Part shown: positions 6,994 to 9,222 of the stretch, piece by piece | How positions within the stretch are numbered: position 1 is the stretch's first letter | Layout: each line of letters begins with the position of its first letter | Source: JBBSIN01 sp038232055 | Lineage (GTDB): Bacteria > Actinomycetota > Actinomycetes > JADGOV01 | Assembly: GCA_038232055.1 (NCBI GenBank) | Contig: JBBSIN010000074.1 | Location: 1-9,222, forward strand | Direction of reading: 5' to 3' | Length of the DNA stretch: 9,222 nt | Notes under the pieces: model-generated | Told to the model about the DNA's origin: nothing | Database searches by the model: none | What the model saw: the letters and a program-made list of their open reading frames with translations, nothing else | Made by a program: the position numbers and the translations under genes

Positions 6994-7676
6994 AGGTCTC
7001 GGGCAGCGCGACGCTCAACGCGACCGTCCAGCAGGTGTGGTCGGTGCTGCAGGACCCGGGCGTGCTGGTCGGTACGATCCCCGGCTGCCAGCAGCTCGAG
7101 ACGACCGGCCAGGACGAGTACCGGATGACGGTGAGCGCCGGCGTCGCGTCCATCAAGGGCACCTACCTCGGCAACGTCCGGCTCGCCGAGCAGCAGCCGC
7201 CGCACGCCTACACGCTGCTCGCGTCCGGGCAGGGTGCGCCCGGCACGGTCGACGCCAGAGCGCGGGTCACGCTCGTCGAGGTCGAGGACGGCCGGACCCG
7301 GCTCGACTACGACGCCGACGCCGTCGTCGGCGGCCCGATCGGCGGCGTCGGGCAGCGGGTTCTCGCCGGCGTCGCGAAAAAGATGGCGGGGGAGTTCTTC
7401 GCCGCGGTCGATCGGCACCTCGTAGCCGGTACGACGGTCAGTGCACCGGAGGTGCCAGCGGTGCCCGAGGTGCCGGCGACTGCGGCTTCCTTGACCGCAG
7501 CTCGGGCGACCGCGGCTCGGGCGATCGCCACCTACACCCGATCGGCCGAAGAACCCGCTGCCAGGACGACGGGTTCTTCGGCCGATCGGTTGGGCTGGCT
7601 GGCGGCTGGAGCGGCTGGAGCGGCCATCGCCCTCGCCGGCGTCTGGGTGGGCGCCCGGCTGTCACGACGGAGGTAG
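6990..7676 (+). CDS. CoxG-like SRPBCC protein with C-terminal membrane anchor
   Basis: This 228-residue protein has an N-terminal CoxG/SRPBCC domain (about 1-145): MKVSGSATLNATVQQVWSVL, then PGCQQLE, ADAVVGGPIGGVGQRVLAGV and KKMAGEFF, all typical of the family. A repeat-rich Pro/Ala linker follows (about 150-200). A single hydrophobic helix (about 201-223) then ends in RLSRRR, a positive-inside tail anchor. CoxG proteins of CO-oxidising bacteria tether the Mo hydroxylase to the membrane or carry a lipid-like electron acceptor, so the same role is likely here. The gene overlaps the Mo-subunit gene by GTGA (6990-6993) and is the last gene of the operon. Its linker DNA holds a perfect 20-base inverted repeat and tandem repeats, listed separately. 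The family is sure; the tethering role is inferred. Confidence 0.88.
   Translation: MKVSGSATLNATVQQVWSVLQDPGVLVGTIPGCQQLETTGQDEYRMTVSAGVASIKGTYLGNVRLAEQQPPHAYTLLASGQGAPGTVDARARVTLVEVEDGRTRLDYDADAVVGGPIGGVGQRVLAGVAKKMAGEFFAAVDRHLVAGTTVSAPEVPAVPEVPATAASLTAARATAARAIATYTRSAEEPAARTTGSSADRLGWLAAGAAGAAIALAGVWVGARLSRRR
7494..7523 (+). repeat. Two tandem 15-base repeats in the CoxG-like linker
   Basis: ACCGCAGCTCGGGCG (7494-7508) is followed directly by ACCGCGGCTCGGGCG (7509-7523), with one mismatch. They encode the repeated TAARATAARA of the linker. Just upstream, PEVPAVPEVPAT is also an internal duplication, with GAGGTGCC occurring twice 18 bases apart. Confidence 0.85.
7538..7589. repeat. Perfect 20-base inverted repeat with 12-base loop, inside the CoxG-like gene
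   Basis: The left arm CCGATCGGCCGAAGAACCCG (7538-7557) is the exact reverse complement of the right arm (7570-7589), with a 12-base loop. After one mismatch two more outer pairs form (7535-7536 with 7591-7592). It lies in the linker codons just before the membrane helix, giving SAEEP on one side and GSSAD on the other. No T-tract follows, so it is not a standard intrinsic terminator. It could be a captured small repeat element, a protein binding site or an mRNA stem. Confidence 0.9.
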
Positions 7677-7705
7677 GTCGGCGGCCATACGAAGGCGAAG
7701 GCAGC

Positions 7706-7733
7706 GATATGCAGGACTGATATGCTTAGCTGC
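7706..7733 (+). promoter_or_regulatory. vapBC promoter candidate with direct repeat, probably leaderless
   Basis: GATATGC occurs at 7706-7712 and again at 7719-7725, a 13-base period. TATGCT (7721-7726) fits the TANNNT -10 pattern and lies 7 bases before the vapB ATG at 7734, so transcription would begin at or next to the ATG. No Shine-Dalgarno sequence precedes the ATG, which agrees with a leaderless mRNA. The repeat overlaps the -10 element and could be the autoregulatory operator bound by VapB. I see no clear -35 box. Confidence 0.45.
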
Positions 7734-8009
7734 ATGCGGACGACGCTGAACGTGGACGACGGCCTCCTGCAGGAGGCGAAGCGGCGTGCGGTCGAGGAAC
7801 AGCGCACCCTGACCAGCCTCGTTGAAGAAGGGCTGCGACGCGTGCTTGCGCCGGCCCCTGCTCGTGGCGAGCGAATCCGGCTGCCCACCTTTCGTGGCGA
7901 CGGGACGCAACCGGGCGTGGATCTCGCCGATTGGGAGTCGGTCCAGCAGGCCGCGTACGCCGACGAGGAGGCCGCCTATCGGTCGGCCGCTCCTAGTGCT
8001 GCTTCCTGA
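7734..8009 (+). CDS. vapB: VapB-type ribbon-helix-helix antitoxin
   Basis: This 91-residue protein starts MRTTLNVDDGLLQEAKRRA and continues VEEQRTLTSLVEEGLRRVLA. That is the ribbon-helix-helix DNA-binding domain of VapB antitoxins: a short beta strand RTTLNV, then two helices. The C-terminal half (DLADWESVQQA onward) is the usual toxin-binding tail. VapB neutralises the VapC nuclease and represses its own operon. An in-frame ATG at 7722 would add MLSC, but it overlaps the probable -10 element and breaks the usual family N-terminus, so 7734 is preferred. The gene overlaps the vapC start by 14 bases. Confidence 0.88.
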   Translation: MRTTLNVDDGLLQEAKRRAVEEQRTLTSLVEEGLRRVLAPAPARGERIRLPTFRGDGTQPGVDLADWESVQQAAYADEEAAYRSAAPSAAS

Positions 8010-8430
8010 CGTCAACGTCCTCGTCTACGCCTTCCGGGCGGAGGCTGCGTCCCACGAGCGGTACCGAGAGTGGCTGGATGGCCTGGTGAACTCGACCACT
8101 GCGTTCGGCATGAGCGAACTCGCGGTCAGCGGCTTCCTGCGCGTCGTGACGAACCCACGAATATTCCGGGTTCCCGCTCCGCCTGCCCTCGCCCTCGACT
8201 TCGCCGACCGGCTGTTCGCTCCTTCGGGCTGCATTCCTGTTCGACCTGGGAAACGCCACTACGGCCTGTTCGCGGGGCTGTGTCACGCGGTCGAGGCCAG
8301 AGGCCCTACCGTCGCCGACGCCTACCACGCCGCCCTGGCGATCGAGTCCGGCAGCGAGTGGGTTACCGCAGACCGTGGCTTCGCGCGCTTTCCGGGCCTG
8401 CGTTGGCGTCACCCGTTCGAGACGGCATAG
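7996..8430 (+). CDS. vapC: VapC-type PIN-domain ribonuclease toxin
   Basis: This 144-residue PIN-domain protein carries the four acidic residues that bind Mg2+: D5 (LLPDVNVLVYAF), E41 (GMSELAVSGFLRV), D108 (TVADAYHAALA) and D126 (VTADRGFARFPG). VapC toxins cut specific structured RNAs such as tRNA or rRNA when freed from VapB. The motif order and length fit the subgroup with VTNPRIF after the second acidic residue. The GTG at 7996 is the most likely start, giving the normal short lead before D5; it lies within the end of vapB. The nearest strong Shine-Dalgarno sequence (GAGGAGG, 7965-7971) is too far away, so translation may depend on coupling to vapB. All key residues are present, so the module is probably active. 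The RNA target cannot be read from sequence. Confidence 0.9.
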   Translation: MLLPDVNVLVYAFRAEAASHERYREWLDGLVNSTTAFGMSELAVSGFLRVVTNPRIFRVPAPPALALDFADRLFAPSGCIPVRPGKRHYGLFAGLCHAVEARGPTVADAYHAALAIESGSEWVTADRGFARFPGLRWRHPFETA

Positions 8431-8635
8431 CAAGGGAAAGCGTGGCCCGTCGCCTCCGACTCGGGGTCGACCGACACCGGCGGCACGTTCACCGGCGACC
8501 CCCAAGCGCCAATCGTTTGACATGCACGCCACGTGCGCCCGCGTGTTTCGCGCCATGCGAACGTTTCCCTCGCTATGGCGAAGATGCTGCAGGGGTCCGC
8601 AACGTCCCGGACGCGACACATTCCGAGCTTCGCGG
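8431..8635. other. Non-coding gap between the two vapC genes, no antitoxin found
   Basis: These 205 bases should hold the antitoxin of the second vapC, but none of the six frames gives a ribbon-helix-helix, AbrB or Phd-like N-terminus. There is a TTGACA at 8517-8522 but no TANNNT at the right distance. I see no terminator hairpin with a T-tract. Confidence 0.5.
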
Positions 8636-9033
8636 GTGATCGTCGTCGACGCGTCGGTCGTCTTGGCGGCCTTGGTCGACGATGGCGGCAGCGGCGCGCT
8701 GGCTCGGCAGGCACTCTCGGACGGGGCAGACCTGCACGCTCCGCACCTGCTCACCTCGAGTTCGCCTCGGCACTGCGCGGTCTCGTCATCGGACGGATCG
8801 TGAGAGTCGCCCGTGCCGGGCGGGCCGTCGAAGACCTCGCTGACATCACCGTCACCCGCTATCCGCACACCGAGCTGCTGCCCCGGATCTGGGCCCTGCG
8901 AGCCAACCTGACCGCCTACGACGCGGCCTACCTCGCGCTGGCCGGGCTTCTCGGAACGCGACTGGTGACGGGTGACCGCAAAGTTGCGCGGTTGCCCGGT
9001 GTTCGATGCCGGGCGGAGGTGCTGCGCGCGTAG
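8636..9033 (+). pseudogene. Second VapC-type PIN toxin, broken by a one-base deletion
   Basis: The first half reads VIVVDASVVLAALVDD...LHAPHLL from a GTG at 8636. The second half reads LEFASALRGLVIGR...NLTAYDAAYLALA...LVTGDRKVARLPG in another frame, ending with TAG at 9033. The join is at CTC|ACCTCGAG (8752/8753). Relatives have HLLDLEVASALR at this point, so restoring one G (CTCGACCTCGAG) gives a continuous 132-residue PIN protein. Its four acidic residues would be D5, E42, D96 and D114, all present. As the sequence stands, translation from 8636 stops at 8803 after 55 residues and loses three of the four. There is no slippery sequence at the site, so this is a real indel or a sequencing error. 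It is unlike the first VapC in sequence and has no antitoxin beside it. Confidence 0.82.
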
Positions 9034-9042
9034 CGTGGCGCC
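9031..9042 (+). promoter_or_regulatory. Leaderless promoter candidate of the nitrilase-family gene
   Basis: TAGCGT (9031-9036) fits TANNNT and lies 6 bases before the ATG at 9043. This TAGCGTGGCGCCATG arrangement is common in front of leaderless actinobacterial genes. No Shine-Dalgarno sequence is near; the GGAGG at 9015-9019 is too far upstream. The first three bases of the element are also the stop codon of the broken vapC. Confidence 0.45.
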
Positions 9043-9222
9043 ATGAAGGAGTTCACCGCCGCCGCGGTCCAGGTCGCGCCCGAGCCCGGCCCGCTGACCG
9101 CCGCGAGCGTGAAGGCCAACCTCGACAAGGCGATGTGCTACGTCGAGCGCTGCGTCGCGGAGACCGGCGCCGAGCTCGTCGTACTGCCGGAGAGCGCGTC
9201 GACCGGCTTCACGCCGGGGGTC
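9043..9222 (+). CDS. Nitrilase superfamily (carbon-nitrogen hydrolase), N-terminal part, cut by the right window edge
   Basis: Sixty residues are visible, starting MKEFTAAAVQVAPEPGPLTA. AAVQV followed by the spaced N (VKANLDKA) and AELVVLPESASTGF is the standard start of the nitrilase superfamily. E50 in VLPES is the first residue of the Glu-Lys-Cys catalytic triad; the Lys and Cys lie beyond the window. Members hydrolyse nitriles, amides or N-carbamoyl compounds. A role in releasing ammonia from an amide or ureido intermediate would suit the neighbouring catabolic genes, but the visible part cannot tell which branch this is. It appears to have its own promoter and is separated from the Mo-hydroxylase operon by the toxin-antitoxin patch. 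Confidence 0.85.
   Translation, partial: MKEFTAAAVQVAPEPGPLTAASVKANLDKAMCYVERCVAETGAELVVLPESASTGFTPGV

Noticed and set aside
7538..7589. An intrinsic terminator formed by the 20-base inverted repeat.
   Set aside because: It lies within an intact reading frame, has no T-tract, and the protein continues through it to a sensible membrane anchor.
7722..7733. A vapB start at the ATG at 7722.
   Set aside because: It overlaps the probable -10 element and adds four residues before the usual MRTTLN start.
8517..8522. TTGACA as a -35 box for the second vapC.
   Set aside because: No TANNNT element lies at 16-19 bases downstream; the hexamer alone is not evidence.
8745..8760. Programmed ribosomal frameshifting in the second vapC.
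   Set aside because: There is no slippery heptamer or obvious downstream structure, and one missing G explains the join exactly.
1..9222. tRNA or rRNA genes, CRISPR arrays, transposases and riboswitches.
   Set aside because: I read both strands for these and saw none: no regularly spaced repeats, no transposase motifs and no RNA gene signatures.

Overview
This is a very GC-rich chromosomal window with strong G/C preference at third codon positions, frequent GTG starts, GTGA stop/start overlaps, and two promoter candidates of the type used for leaderless mRNAs. Together these point to a soil-type actinomycete. No gene here fixes the genus. Both ends of the window cut through genes.

Layout. 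(1) Positions 1-1495, minus strand: a DUF2877 protein (homologue of E. coli YlbF, also called AllH) followed by the N-terminal third of FdrA, which runs off the left edge. In E. coli FdrA, YlbE (DUF1116) and YlbF act together as the oxamate carbamoyltransferase of allantoin degradation. (2) Positions 1496-1700: a divergent intergenic region with one imperfect palindrome. (3) Positions 1701-7676, plus strand: an apparent five-gene operon. It encodes an NCS2 nucleobase permease and a three-subunit molybdenum hydroxylase in the order FAD subunit, 2Fe-2S subunit, Mo subunit. A CoxG-like SRPBCC protein with a C-terminal membrane anchor follows. The last three junctions are 4-base GTGA overlaps. (4) Positions 7706-9033: a toxin-antitoxin patch with an intact vapBC pair, then a second vapC without an antitoxin, broken by a one-base frameshift. 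(5) Positions 9043-9222: the first 60 residues of a nitrilase-family amidohydrolase, which runs off the right edge.

How the parts fit. The permease, the ring-hydroxylating Mo enzyme, the carbamoyltransferase subunits and the amidohydrolase look like a catabolic locus for a nitrogen heterocycle that yields a ureido acid. The permease carries the glutamate pair of uracil transporters rather than the Glu/Gln pair of xanthine transporters. The Mo subunit lacks both the CO-dehydrogenase active-site cysteine and the purine-binding glutamate of xanthine dehydrogenase. I therefore suggest, as inference only, an oxidative pyrimidine route (uracil to barbiturate to ureidomalonate). In it the FdrA/DUF1116/DUF2877 complex would split a ureido acid by phosphorolysis to carbamoyl phosphate. 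The toxin-antitoxin patch lies between the operon and the nitrilase.
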